Notes under the pieces: generated by a model
Database searches by the model: none
What the model was told of the DNA's origin: nothing
The model's input: only the letters and a program-made list of their open reading frames with translations
From: Allomuricauda sp.
Lineage (GTDB): Bacteria; Bacteroidota; Bacteroidia; Flavobacteriales; Flavobacteriaceae
NCBI RefSeq assembly: GCF_028280385.1
Contig: NZ_JANQLX010000010.1
Span: forward strand, 62,001 to 126,000
Direction of reading: 5' to 3'
DNA length: 64,000 nucleotides
Program-made: the position numbers and the translations under genes
In this document: positions 1 to 7,705 of the stretch, in pieces
How positions within the stretch are numbered: the stretch's first letter is position 1
Layout: every line of letters starts with the position of its first letter

Positions 1-748
1 CATGATATACCAGTCCGTGGTATCCAGGGGAAGGCTCCGTAAACTCAGGGAACTTCCCATTGGCCCAATTGAACGTACCGGCATCAATGATGGCACCTCC
101 CAATGCCGTTCCGTTTCCGTTAATGTACTTGGTGAGTGAATGGATAACGATATTGGCTCCATGCTCAATAGGGTTTAAAAGTGCGGGTGAAGCAACGGTG
201 TTGTCCACAATAAAAGGTACTTCTGCCGCCTTTGCCTCTTTGGAAATCGCTTTTAGGTCCAAAACATCCAATTTGGGGTTCCCAAGAGATTCCACAAAAA
301 AGGCCCTAGTATTTTCTTGCACCGCCTTTCCAAAATTGGAAGGGTCCGATGGGTCAACAAAAGTGGTGGTAATACCCAACCTGGGCAGCGTTACGCTAAA
401 AAGGTTATAGGTACCCCCGTACAAGCTATTGGAAGCCACAATATGGTCTCCGGCCTTTAGCAATACCAACAAGGCGGTATTGATGGCACCGGTACCAGAA
501 GAGCACACCACGGAGGCTATTCCACCTTCCAGGGCTGCCAATCGTTGTTCCAATATATCGTTTGTGGGGTTGTTGATACGGGTATAGATGTTACCAAATT
601 CCGCCAACGAAAACAAATTGGCCGCGTGGTCCGAGTTATTGAATACGTAAGCCGTACTTTGATAAATGGGCACTGCCCTTGTACCACCATTGGTTGCCAC
701 ATCGTGCCCTGCGTGCAATGCGTTTGTTGCAAATTTTTGATCACTCAT
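1..748 (-). CDS. metY: O-acetylhomoserine sulfhydrylase (5' part; runs off left edge)
   Basis: PLP enzyme of the Cys/Met-metabolism fold that makes homocysteine from O-acetylhomoserine and sulfide in the cytoplasm. The visible N-terminal 249 residues include the family opening (residues 1-30, TNALHAGHD then VPIYQSTAY), the phosphate-binding SSGTGAIN stretch near residue 84-90, the PLP-ring Asp in VDNTVASP (182) and the Schiff-base lysine in HSLTKYINGNG (Lys207). The family is about 430 residues, so roughly 180 C-terminal residues lie outside the window. The start is the ATG at 748-746. The gene follows a SAM-I riboswitch leader, so synthesis should fall when SAM is plentiful. A cystathionine-synthase-type paralogue is less likely because of the typical MetY beginning and the SAM-I control. 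Confidence 0.95.
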   Translation of the reverse strand, partial: MSDQKFATNALHAGHDVATNGGTRAVPIYQSTAYVFNNSDHAANLFSLAEFGNIYTRINNPTNDILEQRLAALEGGIASVVCSSGTGAINTALLVLLKAGDHIVASNSLYGGTYNLFSVTLPRLGITTTFVDPSDPSNFGKAVQENTRAFFVESLGNPKLDVLDLKAISKEAKAAEVPFIVDNTVASPALLNPIEHGANIVIHSLTKYINGNGTALGGAIIDAGTFNWANGKFPEFTEPSPGYHGLVYH

Positions 749-785
749 GATTTCCAGTTTTTTAAATTTTTGTTCAAATAATTAA

Positions 786-826
786 TTTAAAAAGCCAAAC
801 CCCTTTAGGTAAAACTCCTAAGGGCA
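786..826 (-). terminator. candidate attenuator hairpin in the metY leader
   Basis: On the minus strand CCCTTAGG (824-817) can pair with CCTAAAGGG (809-801) with one bulge. It is followed after a short GTTTGGC spacer by TTTTT (793-789). It sits between the SAM-I aptamer and the metY start, where the transcription-terminating expression platform of an S-box is expected. The spacer before the T tract is longer than ideal, so the exact terminator fold is uncertain. Confidence 0.6.
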
Positions 827-872
827 AAATCAAAAAGTTATAAGAAATAGTAACCGAAAATGTTCGATTGCC

Positions 873-1016
873 GTTATCTATTCCCTTCATTAGGTTTTAC
901 CTTAATGAGGTCCTGAACCAAATCAGGACAAGGATAGAATTTAGCACCTTCTTGGACCAGGGCCAAGGGTTGCTAAGGCTTCATAGGGTCTATTCCCTCC
1001 ACCTTTCTTGATAACT
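873..1016 (-). ncRNA. SAM-I (S-box) riboswitch upstream of metY
   Basis: Read on the minus strand, the leader has the S-box core in order: GTTATCAAGAAAGGTGGAGG, then a TGAAGCCTTAGCAACC block, a P3 hairpin (CTTGG/TCCAAG), then GGTGCTAAATTC at 948-937. P1 closes by GTTATC (1015-1010) with GATAAC (878-873). Between P3 and the 3' P1 strand lie two further hairpins: GTCCTGA/TCAGGAC (P4-like) and a CATTA..TAATG stem. Known S-box RNAs bind S-adenosylmethionine and switch off methionine genes. Position 5' of metY fits. Confidence 0.93.
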
Positions 1017-1043
1017 ATTCAATACGTGTTTGAACTTACAGAA

Positions 1044-1051
1044 CAAAGATA
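1044..1051 (-). promoter_or_regulatory. -7 element for the metY/SAM-I leader
   Basis: TATCTTTG on the minus strand (1051-1044) matches the Bacteroidota -7 consensus TAnnTTTG. It lies about 30 bases upstream of the SAM-I P1 helix, so the transcript would contain the whole aptamer and a leader near 290 bases. No clear TTG -33 element was found at the usual distance. Confidence 0.55.
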
Positions 1052-1113
1052 ACGGCAGAAAAACTTAAAATCCTAATGATTTTGGAAAAAATAGCCTCTT
1101 ATTCCACGTCGGT

Positions 1114-3048
1114 TTACTTCAAAATGGAAAACTCAATGAAGGAATCGGTAAAAACCGTATGCGTCTGGGTCTTAAAGTCTTCCTCATCCGCCTCAAAGAT
1201 GTTGTCCACATAAGTCTGCGGGTTTAAATCGATCAAGGGGAACCAGGTACTTTGTACCTGCACCTGCAGTTTATGTCCTTTTTTGATGGTATGGAATACA
1301 TCCTGGAGTTTGATGTCCACATCTGTTTTTTTATTGGGCACAAAGGGTTCGGGATGGGAAAAGCTATTCCTGAACCTTCCTCGTAGCACTTCGCTTCGAA
1401 CCATTAAATGGTAATTGGCCAATTTTAGATGGTCCTGCATTTCCTCATTCGTTTCCACATTTGAAGGATGCACATCTATGATTTTAACCACCCAATCTGC
1501 CGCGGTGCCCGTGGTAGCCACTTTTAGGTTGGCCATAATATCGCCAGCAAGTGTTAGGTCTTCTTCCAATACCTCTGTTTCAAAAACCAATACATCAGAT
1601 CTACGGGCCGCAAACCGTTGGTCATCTGTCATATATTTTCTTGGGGTGAAAACCGATTTAATATCCTCCGAGTAGGGAACCGGTTTTTTAACATCACTAA
1701 TGAACTTTAACGGCACTGCATCCTTTCCTGCCGGGATCAACTCTTGATTTTCGGATAGGAACATGGTCTCCTTCACCGAATTCTGTGGTGGCCAAGTATC
1801 CAACGTTTTCCATTCCTTTCTTCCTGAATCGAATACATAGGCTTCAGGAAGGCCACTATTTTTATCTCCTGTTCCTTTTAGGAAGTGATCAAAAAACTTG
1901 GTCTCGATATTCTTTTGGTAAAACAGGGAAATGGAATCGCCAAAATAATAGTTCCCCACCGCATTCCTAGGATTCTTTCGGGCCCAACCCCCATGGTCCC
2001 AAGGGCCAAATACCATAGTATTGTAATTGCCCTTATTGTGCTTTTCTATGTTTTTGTAGGTCTCCAACGGACCGTACAGATCCTCGGCATCAAACCACCC
2101 ACCAACAATCATAGTGGCCACATGCGATTTCACATTTTTTAAATGTTGGATAATGCCCCGACTTTGCCAGAGTTCATCGTAGTTTGGATGATCCTTCAAT
2201 TCGTTCCAGAAATAGTCATCGGTAACCCCATCAGGTCGGATGGTCTGTGTGTCCACGGTCTCGTATTCAAAAAAGGAATTTAGGTTTTTGAGGGGGCCGT
2301 TGTCCAAAAAGAACTGGTATTGATCATCCGTTTGAATGTCGGGAAGTACATACCAGGCGGTGTCAATGGGTTGGTCGTTGTTGGGCCTTGGGGTACCAAA
2401 CAGGGACGTAGCTCTAAAATAGCTCAACAAATAGGCTCCGTTGTGGTGAAAATCATCAAAAAAGAAATCTCCAATGCACGCTTGGGGAGAAGCTGCCTTT
2501 AAGGCCGGGTGCGCATCAACTGTGGCATAGGTAGCATAAAACCCTGGATAGGAAATTCCCCAGACGCCAACTTTCCCATTGTTGTTGTCCACATTGTTCA
2601 CCAACCATTCTATGGTGTCATAGGTATCTGAACTTTCATCCACTTGGTCATTGGATGTTTTGTTGGGAATATAGGCCCTCATATTTTCATAATGGCCCTC
2701 ACTCAGCCATCTCCCCCTGACATCCTGGTAAACCACAATATACCCGTCCTTCATCAAATGCTCATTGGGTCCTATCTGTTTCCTAAATTTTCCGGGGCCG
2801 TAGGGCCTGGAACTATAGGGGGTACGTTGCATTAAAATGGGATATTCCTTGCCGGTATCCTTAGGTGTGTAAATGGTGGTATGTAACTTTACACCATCCC
2901 TCATCGCAATTTCCACTTCTTGTTTGTTATAGTTGAGTTCCACGTAGTTTTCTACAACTGCGGATTCGGTTTTAACGGCCTTTTTACAGCCTGTCAACAT
3001 CATAAAAGAAACAAGGACAAAAACCAGGTTTTGGAAGGAATACTTCAT
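1114..3048 (-). CDS. CocE/NonD-type S15 family hydrolase, lipoprotein
   Basis: A secreted serine hydrolase of the X-Pro dipeptidyl-peptidase S15 / cocaine esterase / acylase superfamily, 644 residues. The start is ATG 3048: an upstream in-frame start at 3114 would run through the metK terminator, while from 3048 the protein begins with a lipoprotein signal and lipobox MLTG-Cys21, so it should be anchored in the envelope. Visible motifs are YQDVRGRWLSEG (about 107-118), the nucleophile in GVWGISYPG (Ser166), WFD (Asp320) and the PWDHGGW histidine (His352). A C-terminal beta-sandwich of the X-Pro type follows, ending in FIEFSILK. Substrate is not predictable; members cleave peptides, esters or amides. 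It is downstream of metK on the same strand, separated by a terminator. Confidence 0.88.
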   Translation of the reverse strand: MKYSFQNLVFVLVSFMMLTGCKKAVKTESAVVENYVELNYNKQEVEIAMRDGVKLHTTIYTPKDTGKEYPILMQRTPYSSRPYGPGKFRKQIGPNEHLMKDGYIVVYQDVRGRWLSEGHYENMRAYIPNKTSNDQVDESSDTYDTIEWLVNNVDNNNGKVGVWGISYPGFYATYATVDAHPALKAASPQACIGDFFFDDFHHNGAYLLSYFRATSLFGTPRPNNDQPIDTAWYVLPDIQTDDQYQFFLDNGPLKNLNSFFEYETVDTQTIRPDGVTDDYFWNELKDHPNYDELWQSRGIIQHLKNVKSHVATMIVGGWFDAEDLYGPLETYKNIEKHNKGNYNTMVFGPWDHGGWARKNPRNAVGNYYFGDSISLFYQKNIETKFFDHFLKGTGDKNSGLPEAYVFDSGRKEWKTLDTWPPQNSVKETMFLSENQELIPAGKDAVPLKFISDVKKPVPYSEDIKSVFTPRKYMTDDQRFAARRSDVLVFETEVLEEDLTLAGDIMANLKVATTGTAADWVVKIIDVHPSNVETNEEMQDHLKLANYHLMVRSEVLRGRFRNSFSHPEPFVPNKKTDVDIKLQDVFHTIKKGHKLQVQVQSTWFPLIDLNPQTYVDNIFEADEEDFKTQTHTVFTDSFIEFSILK

Positions 3049-3095
3049 GGTAAAAAATTTTAGGTTTAAAGCTACTAAAGATTGTGGGAGAAATC

Positions 3096-3127
3096 CAACA
3101 AAAAAGGGAACCAAAAAGTTCCCTTTA
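3096..3127 (-). terminator. intrinsic terminator after metK
   Basis: AAAGGGAAC (3126-3118) and GTTCCCTTT (3111-3103) form a 9-bp stem on the minus strand, followed by a T-rich tract down to about 3098. It separates metK from the downstream S15 hydrolase. Confidence 0.85.
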
Positions 3128-3149
3128 AATTTTTTGAGTGACTTGTTTT

Positions 3150-4403
3150 CTAAAGTCCAAATGCGGCTTTAACCTCATCTACCTTATCCAATTTCTCCCA
3201 GGTAAACAACTCTACTTCCTTTTCAATCTTGCCGTTGTATGGGGATTCAAAAACCTTGGTAAGGGTCTTGGGCTGCTTGCCCATATGGCCATAAGCCGCG
3301 GTCTCCAAGTAAATGGGATTGCGCAGTTTTAGGCGTTCTTCAATGGCAAAGGGCCGCATATCAAACAAAGTAGCGGCCTTCTGTGCGATTTCACTGTCCG
3401 TTAACTCCACATTTGCGGTTCCAAATGTGTCCACAAAAATTGAGGTAGGTTCCACTACTCCAATGGCATAACTGACCTGCACCAAAATTTCATCTGCAAC
3501 CCCTGCGGCCACCAAGTTTTTGGCCGCGTGTCTGGCCGCATAGGCCGCACTGCGGTCCACTTTGCTTGGGTCCTTGCCACTAAACGCTCCACCGCCATGT
3601 GCACCTTTGCCTCCATAGGTATCCACGATGATCTTTCGTCCTGTGAGTCCCGCATCACCGTGTGGGCCGCCAATTACAAATTTTCCCGTTGGGTTGATGT
3701 GGTATTTGATGCCATCATTGAAAAGTTGCTGAATCTGCCCAGGTAGTTGCGCCTTGACCTCGGGAATCAAGATGTCAATGATGTCTTCCTTGATTTTTTC
3801 AAGCATGTTCTCGTCCGTGTCAAATTCATCGTGCTGGGTGGAAACGACAATGGTATCGATACGTTGCGGAACATTATCATCGGAATATTCAATGGTTACC
3901 TGTGCTTTGGCATCTGGGCGGAGATATCCAATCTGTGTGCCTTCCCGTCTTAACTCGGCCAATGCCTGAAGAATTTTATGGGAAATATCCAAGGCAAGGG
4001 GCATGTAATTTTCGGTTTCCTTGGTGGCATAGCCGAACATCATTCCCTGATCACCGGCACCTTGTTCTTCTTTATTACCTCTATCAACCCCTTGATTAAT
4101 ATCTTGCGACTGCTCATGTATCAGGGAGATAACCCCACAGGAATCCCCACTAAACTGATATTCCCCTTTGGTGTATCCAATTTTGTTGATCACATCCCTG
4201 GCAATATGTTGCACATCCAGATAGGTATGGCTTTTCACTTCACCTGCCAATACCACCTGCCCAGTGGTCACCAAAGTTTCACAAGCTACCTTACTTTCGG
4301 GGTCAAAGGCAAGAAAATTGTCCAAAAGGGCATCACTGATCTGATCAGCAATTTTATCCGGGTGCCCTTCACTGACTGATTCTGAAGTAAACAAATATGA
4401 CAT
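3150..4403 (-). CDS. metK: S-adenosylmethionine synthetase
   Basis: Makes SAM from methionine and ATP with release of pyrophosphate and phosphate; cytoplasmic tetramer. 417 residues, at the long end for bacterial MetK and common in Bacteroidota. Motifs: [11 protein letters not shown] at 7-17 (His14 catalytic), the GAGDQG hexapeptide at 115-120, and the glycine-rich [19 protein letters not shown] region near 270-288. The start ATG at 4403 gives the standard [10 protein letters not shown] beginning. No Shine-Dalgarno is present. A long leader (about 165 bases) precedes it and carries a SAM-II-like pseudoknot, which implies feedback by its own product. Divergent from the deoxynucleoside kinase gene. 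Confidence 0.98.
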   Translation of the reverse strand: MSYLFTSESVSEGHPDKIADQISDALLDNFLAFDPESKVACETLVTTGQVVLAGEVKSHTYLDVQHIARDVINKIGYTKGEYQFSGDSCGVISLIHEQSQDINQGVDRGNKEEQGAGDQGMMFGYATKETENYMPLALDISHKILQALAELRREGTQIGYLRPDAKAQVTIEYSDDNVPQRIDTIVVSTQHDEFDTDENMLEKIKEDIIDILIPEVKAQLPGQIQQLFNDGIKYHINPTGKFVIGGPHGDAGLTGRKIIVDTYGGKGAHGGGAFSGKDPSKVDRSAAYAARHAAKNLVAAGVADEILVQVSYAIGVVEPTSIFVDTFGTANVELTDSEIAQKAATLFDMRPFAIEERLKLRNPIYLETAAYGHMGKQPKTLTKVFESPYNGKIEKEVELFTWEKLDKVDEVKAAFGL

Positions 4404-4493
4404 GCTTCATTTTTAATTGGAGAGATTTTGACGGAAAAGTGTAAAGGAGTTTACAAATCTCGGAAGAGAAGCCCGAAAATTATCCGGGGTAAA

Positions 4494-4563
4494 CTGCTTT
4501 AGCATTTTTATTGCGGGACCTGATCCTTCACATGAGGTTGCAATCAGTCAAATCTATCCTCAT
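4494..4563 (-). ncRNA. SAM-II-like pseudoknot riboswitch upstream of metK
   Basis: On the minus strand a P1 stem ATGAGG (4563-4558) / CCTCAT (4537-4532) closes a 20-base loop containing GATTTGACTGATTGCA. The loop segment CTGATTGCA (4547-4539) can pair with the downstream tail ATGCTAAAGCAG (4505-4494): CTG/CAG, TT/AA and GCA/TGC, leaving an unpaired A and T opposite the helix. This layout and the sequences GATTTnAC..TTGCA and ATAAA..GCTAAA resemble the SAM-II class as I remember it. The linker between P1 and the tail is longer than in classic SAM-II and contains a possible GGA/TCC mini-hairpin. Just downstream GTTTAC (4494-4489) can pair with GTAAAC (4454-4449), a possible expression platform. 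Identified by eye only. Confidence 0.7.
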
Positions 4564-4572
4564 TTTGAAGGG

Positions 4573-4580
4573 CAAAAGTA
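4573..4580 (-). promoter_or_regulatory. -7 element for metK
   Basis: TACTTTTG on the minus strand (4580-4573) is an exact TAnnTTTG match. Transcription would start near 4567, just before the P1 stem of the SAM-II-like element, so the whole candidate riboswitch is transcribed. The rest of the 327-base gap to the divergent kinase gene (4404-4730) is AT-rich and shows only a near match, TATACTTTG, at about 4661-4669 on the plus strand. Confidence 0.55.
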
Positions 4581-4730
4581 CACCTTTAAAATTATATTTT
4601 AAAACCAAGTACCCAAGTAATATTTCAACCCAATTCCGGTGGTTTTTTTTCTTCAACTGGATATACTTTGTATATTGCGGACAGGGCAAAATCCTATTGT
4701 AAAACACCAATCTAAATAACATTACACCCC

Positions 4731-5345
4731 ATGCATATTGCCGTAGCAGGAAACATTGGCGCCGGAAAGACTACATTGACCAATTTACTATCAAAGCATT
4801 ATAAATGGGATGCCCATTTTGAGGATGTGGTGGACAATCCGTATTTGGATGACTTCTACACCCAAATGGAACGCTGGAGCTTTAACCTCCAAATTTACTT
4901 TCTCAACAGCAGGTACCGACAGATTTTGAAAATCAGGGAAAGTGGCAAAAACGTAATCCAGGATAGGACCATTTACGAGGACGCGCATATTTTTGCGCCC
5001 AACCTTCACGCCATGGGACTGATGACGAATAGGGACTTCGAGAATTATTCCAGTCTCTTTGAACTGATGGAAACTTTGGTACAACCACCAGATTTGCTGA
5101 TTTATTTGAGAAGTTCCATTCCCAACTTGGTGAACCAAATCCATAAAAGGGGCCGGGACTACGAGAACAGTATTTCCATTGATTACCTAAGCAGGCTGAA
5201 CGAGCGATACGAAGCCTGGGTGAACACTTATGAGAAAGGAAAATTACTCATTTTTGATGTGGACAACATCAACTTTGTGGATGAACCCGAAGATCTAGGT
5301 AAGGTAATCAACAGAATTGATGCTGAGCTACACGGTTTGTTCTAG
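4731..5345 (+). CDS. deoxynucleoside kinase
   Basis: Phosphorylates deoxynucleosides for salvage (dNK/dAK-dGK family), 204 residues, cytoplasmic. The P-loop GNIGAGKT is at residues 7-14, the Glu31 base follows in the HFEDVVDNPYLDDFY segment, the ERS-like QDRTIYEDAHIF is at 77-88, and the lid carries IHKRGRDYE near 138-146. Length is standard. It starts 327 bases from the divergent metK. The substrate base (A/G or pyrimidine) cannot be told by eye. thyA and a nucleoside transporter occur elsewhere in the window, but there is no operon link. Confidence 0.9.
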   Translation: MHIAVAGNIGAGKTTLTNLLSKHYKWDAHFEDVVDNPYLDDFYTQMERWSFNLQIYFLNSRYRQILKIRESGKNVIQDRTIYEDAHIFAPNLHAMGLMTNRDFENYSSLFELMETLVQPPDLLIYLRSSIPNLVNQIHKRGRDYENSISIDYLSRLNERYEAWVNTYEKGKLLIFDVDNINFVDEPEDLGKVINRIDAELHGLF

Positions 5346-5407
5346 TAGCTTTGACCGACATATATCCGACTTATAAAGCAGTCTAAACATTGATTAAACT
5401 TTTACAA

Positions 5408-6793
5408 ATGAAAAAAGTTTTTGCAACCCTACTTGGTTGTTTGTTATTGGGCTGCGCCCAAAAGGAAGTTCAACGGGATTACACAATTATTTCCGGAAAA
5501 CTGAAGAATTCTGACATCGCATCCGTTAGATTGATATCCATCGACGGGGATTTTAACAAAGAAATCCCGGTAGACCAAGACGGCGTTTTTTTGGACACCC
5601 TCAAACTTCTTTCCAATATGCCCCACAGATTGGCCGATGGACATAACAACATTCTGCTCTATCTGGAAAAGGGCTATGAAACCCATCTCGACTATGACCT
5701 AAAGGATTTCCGTAATTCCATTCAGTTTAGTGGCCATGGTGCCCAAATAAATCGGTTTTACCTGCTAAAAGAAAACAAATACATGGAATTGGCGGGAAAT
5801 GACTTTGAGCATTTTTATGCCATGGAAGAGGCCCCTTTCGTCAAAAAAGTAAAGGAAATGAACCATGCCGCCAGGGAAGTTCTTGAATCCCTGGACAGCA
5901 TTCCTGATCATGTGCGCGAAAAAGAAAACAGGGCCATTGATCACTACAGTACTGTGCTCATGGGCGAGTTTAAGGATTTTGCCCATGCCAGCGTTACTGA
6001 AAATCCCGAGTTTACGGTATCAGCCAATTTTGTGGACAAGAGGGACGATATGTCTTTTTTGAACGAGGAGGATTTTGGCTACTCTGTGATGTACAATGCA
6101 TTGGTTCATCGTCATTATAGAGAACAAATAGAACGTCGGGCCAAACAGGATAGCCTGGAGGCCAATGAGGCTTTTTTTCAGGTAGTGGAGGAAATTCCAG
6201 TGGAAGCTATTCGAAATGCCGTTCTTTATAGAACAGTCTGGGCAAGCATGCCCTACATAGACGACCCAGATGGTTATTACAAAAGATTTGTGGCCCTTTC
6301 CACCAGTGAACTTCACAAAGAAAAGATTGGGGAAATCTATCAAAAAATCATCAAAATTGTTCCAGGGTCCCCTTCTCCTGAATTTGTGGATTATGAAAAC
6401 CATGCGGGTGGACTTTCTTCCTTATCCGATTTTAAGGGGAAATATGTTTATATCGATGTTTGGGCCTCTTGGTGCGCTCCTTGCATCCAGGAAATTCCGG
6501 CCTTAAAGGAAATTGAAAAGACCTATGAAGGGAAAAACATTTCATTTGTGAGCATTTCCATTGATAGCCCCAGAAGCTACGAAGCGTGGAAAAATATAGT
6601 AGTGGACAAAGCGCTGGGCGGATCACAACTTTTGGCGGATAACGCCTGGGAATCCGATTTTGTCCAAGATTACCAAATCAAGGGAATACCGCGATTTATC
6701 CTTATAGACCCGGAAGGAAATATTGTGGACGCCAATGCTCCCAGTCCTTCCGATGAAACACTTGAAACCACCTTTGGGAATCTAGGTATTTAA
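5408..6793 (+). CDS. TlpA-like thioredoxin-fold lipoprotein
   Basis: Envelope thiol-disulfide protein of 461 residues. ATG 5408 is chosen over an in-frame codon at 5390 because it gives a lipoprotein signal, MKKVFATLLG..LLLG-Cys16. An N-terminal beta-rich part (about 20-110, DUF4369-like) is followed by a helical middle and a C-terminal AhpC/TSA-Redoxin domain (about 325-461) with the active site WASWCAPC (Cys356, Cys359) and a cis-Pro region GIPRFILIDPEG. Such proteins in Bacteroidota reduce periplasmic disulfides or assist cytochrome maturation; the partner is unknown. A second protein of the same architecture lies at 31667-33037. Confidence 0.85.
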   Translation: MKKVFATLLGCLLLGCAQKEVQRDYTIISGKLKNSDIASVRLISIDGDFNKEIPVDQDGVFLDTLKLLSNMPHRLADGHNNILLYLEKGYETHLDYDLKDFRNSIQFSGHGAQINRFYLLKENKYMELAGNDFEHFYAMEEAPFVKKVKEMNHAAREVLESLDSIPDHVREKENRAIDHYSTVLMGEFKDFAHASVTENPEFTVSANFVDKRDDMSFLNEEDFGYSVMYNALVHRHYREQIERRAKQDSLEANEAFFQVVEEIPVEAIRNAVLYRTVWASMPYIDDPDGYYKRFVALSTSELHKEKIGEIYQKIIKIVPGSPSPEFVDYENHAGGLSSLSDFKGKYVYIDVWASWCAPCIQEIPALKEIEKTYEGKNISFVSISIDSPRSYEAWKNIVVDKALGGSQLLADNAWESDFVQDYQIKGIPRFILIDPEGNIVDANAPSPSDETLETTFGNLGI

Positions 6794-6929
6794 TTTCTTT
6801 CCCGTTCCCTCAACAATAAGGTCCATTCCCTCATTTGTGGTTTTATGGCCCCTATTTTCAAACTAGTTTGGTATTGGGTATAAACTCAATAGTAACGCCC
6901 TTTTTGTATAAGGGAAAAATTTGAAAATT

Positions 6930-7634
6930 ATGGAACCAAAGAAAAATCAAGAATTGGAATTAAAACGCAACAGCGTGCTCTACTTTGCCATTGGTTTGGT
7001 GGCTGTGCTGCTGCTGACCTATGTGGCGCTAGAATGGAAGTCGTACCACACCCAACCCGAGATAGCCTTATCAGATGGCAACTTGTATCCCGACTTGGAT
7101 GAATTGCCTCCTGTTACGATTCAACCTCTTCCACCACCCCCACCACCTAAAGTTCAACCAGTAATATTTGAAATAGTCCCCGACAAGGATGACATCGCAG
7201 AAACGGTATTTGCTTCCACCGAAACCGACTATACAACTGAAATAGCACCCGTAGATAGTATTCAGGTGATGGATTTAGATATTCCAGAGGAAGTATCTTT
7301 TATAATAATTGAAGATGCTCCAATATTCCCAGGCTGCGAGAATGCGGAAGACAAAAAGCTATGCTTTCAGCAAATGATGCAAAAACACATCCGGAAGAAC
7401 TTCCACTATCCTGAAATCGCCCAGGAAATGGGATTACAGGGGAGGGTCAATGTTATTTTTACTATTCAAAAAGATGGCAGCATTGATGAAGTGCGAATGC
7501 GCGGACCTCATGAGTCTTTGGAGAATGAAGCATCTAGAATTATTTCCAAATTACCCAAAATGACGCCTGGCAAACAGAGGGGAACTCCTGTAAAAGTACC
7601 GTTTTCCATTCCCATTACTTTTAGACTGAATTAG
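6930..7634 (+). CDS. TonB family energy transducer
   Basis: Inner-membrane anchored TonB-like protein of 234 residues that passes proton-motive energy to outer-membrane TonB-dependent transporters. One N-terminal membrane helix lies at about 17-36 (YFAIGLVAVLLLTYVAL), then a proline-rich periplasmic linker (PPVTIQPLPPPPPPK), an acidic spacer, and a C-terminal TonB domain with FPGCEN, YPEIAQEMGLQGRVNVIFTI and VPFSIPITFRLN. The start is ATG 6930; a TTG nine bases upstream is less likely. No ExbB/ExbD partner is nearby. The FPGC stretch is typical of Bacteroidota TonB domains. Confidence 0.9.
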   Translation: MEPKKNQELELKRNSVLYFAIGLVAVLLLTYVALEWKSYHTQPEIALSDGNLYPDLDELPPVTIQPLPPPPPPKVQPVIFEIVPDKDDIAETVFASTETDYTTEIAPVDSIQVMDLDIPEEVSFIIIEDAPIFPGCENAEDKKLCFQQMMQKHIRKNFHYPEIAQEMGLQGRVNVIFTIQKDGSIDEVRMRGPHESLENEASRIISKLPKMTPGKQRGTPVKVPFSIPITFRLN

Positions 7635-7656
7635 CCCAGTAGAAGTTGAATGGAAC

Positions 7657-7690
7657 AAAAAAACCACGCCTTTGGCGTGGTTTTCGATTT
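7657..7690. terminator. bidirectional terminator between tonB and hppA
   Basis: CCACGCC (7664-7670) and GGCGTGG (7674-7680) form a 7-bp GC-rich stem with a three-base loop. It is flanked by an A run (7657-7663) and a T-rich run (7681-7690), so it can stop transcription from both convergent genes. Confidence 0.92.
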
Positions 7691-7705
7691 TGTATAGGGA
7701 AGGTC

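Noticed and set aside
4655..4675. TATACTTTG as the deoxynucleoside kinase promoter
   Set aside because: Spacing inside the box is one base too long for TAnnTTTG and no -33 was found, so it was not listed as a feature.
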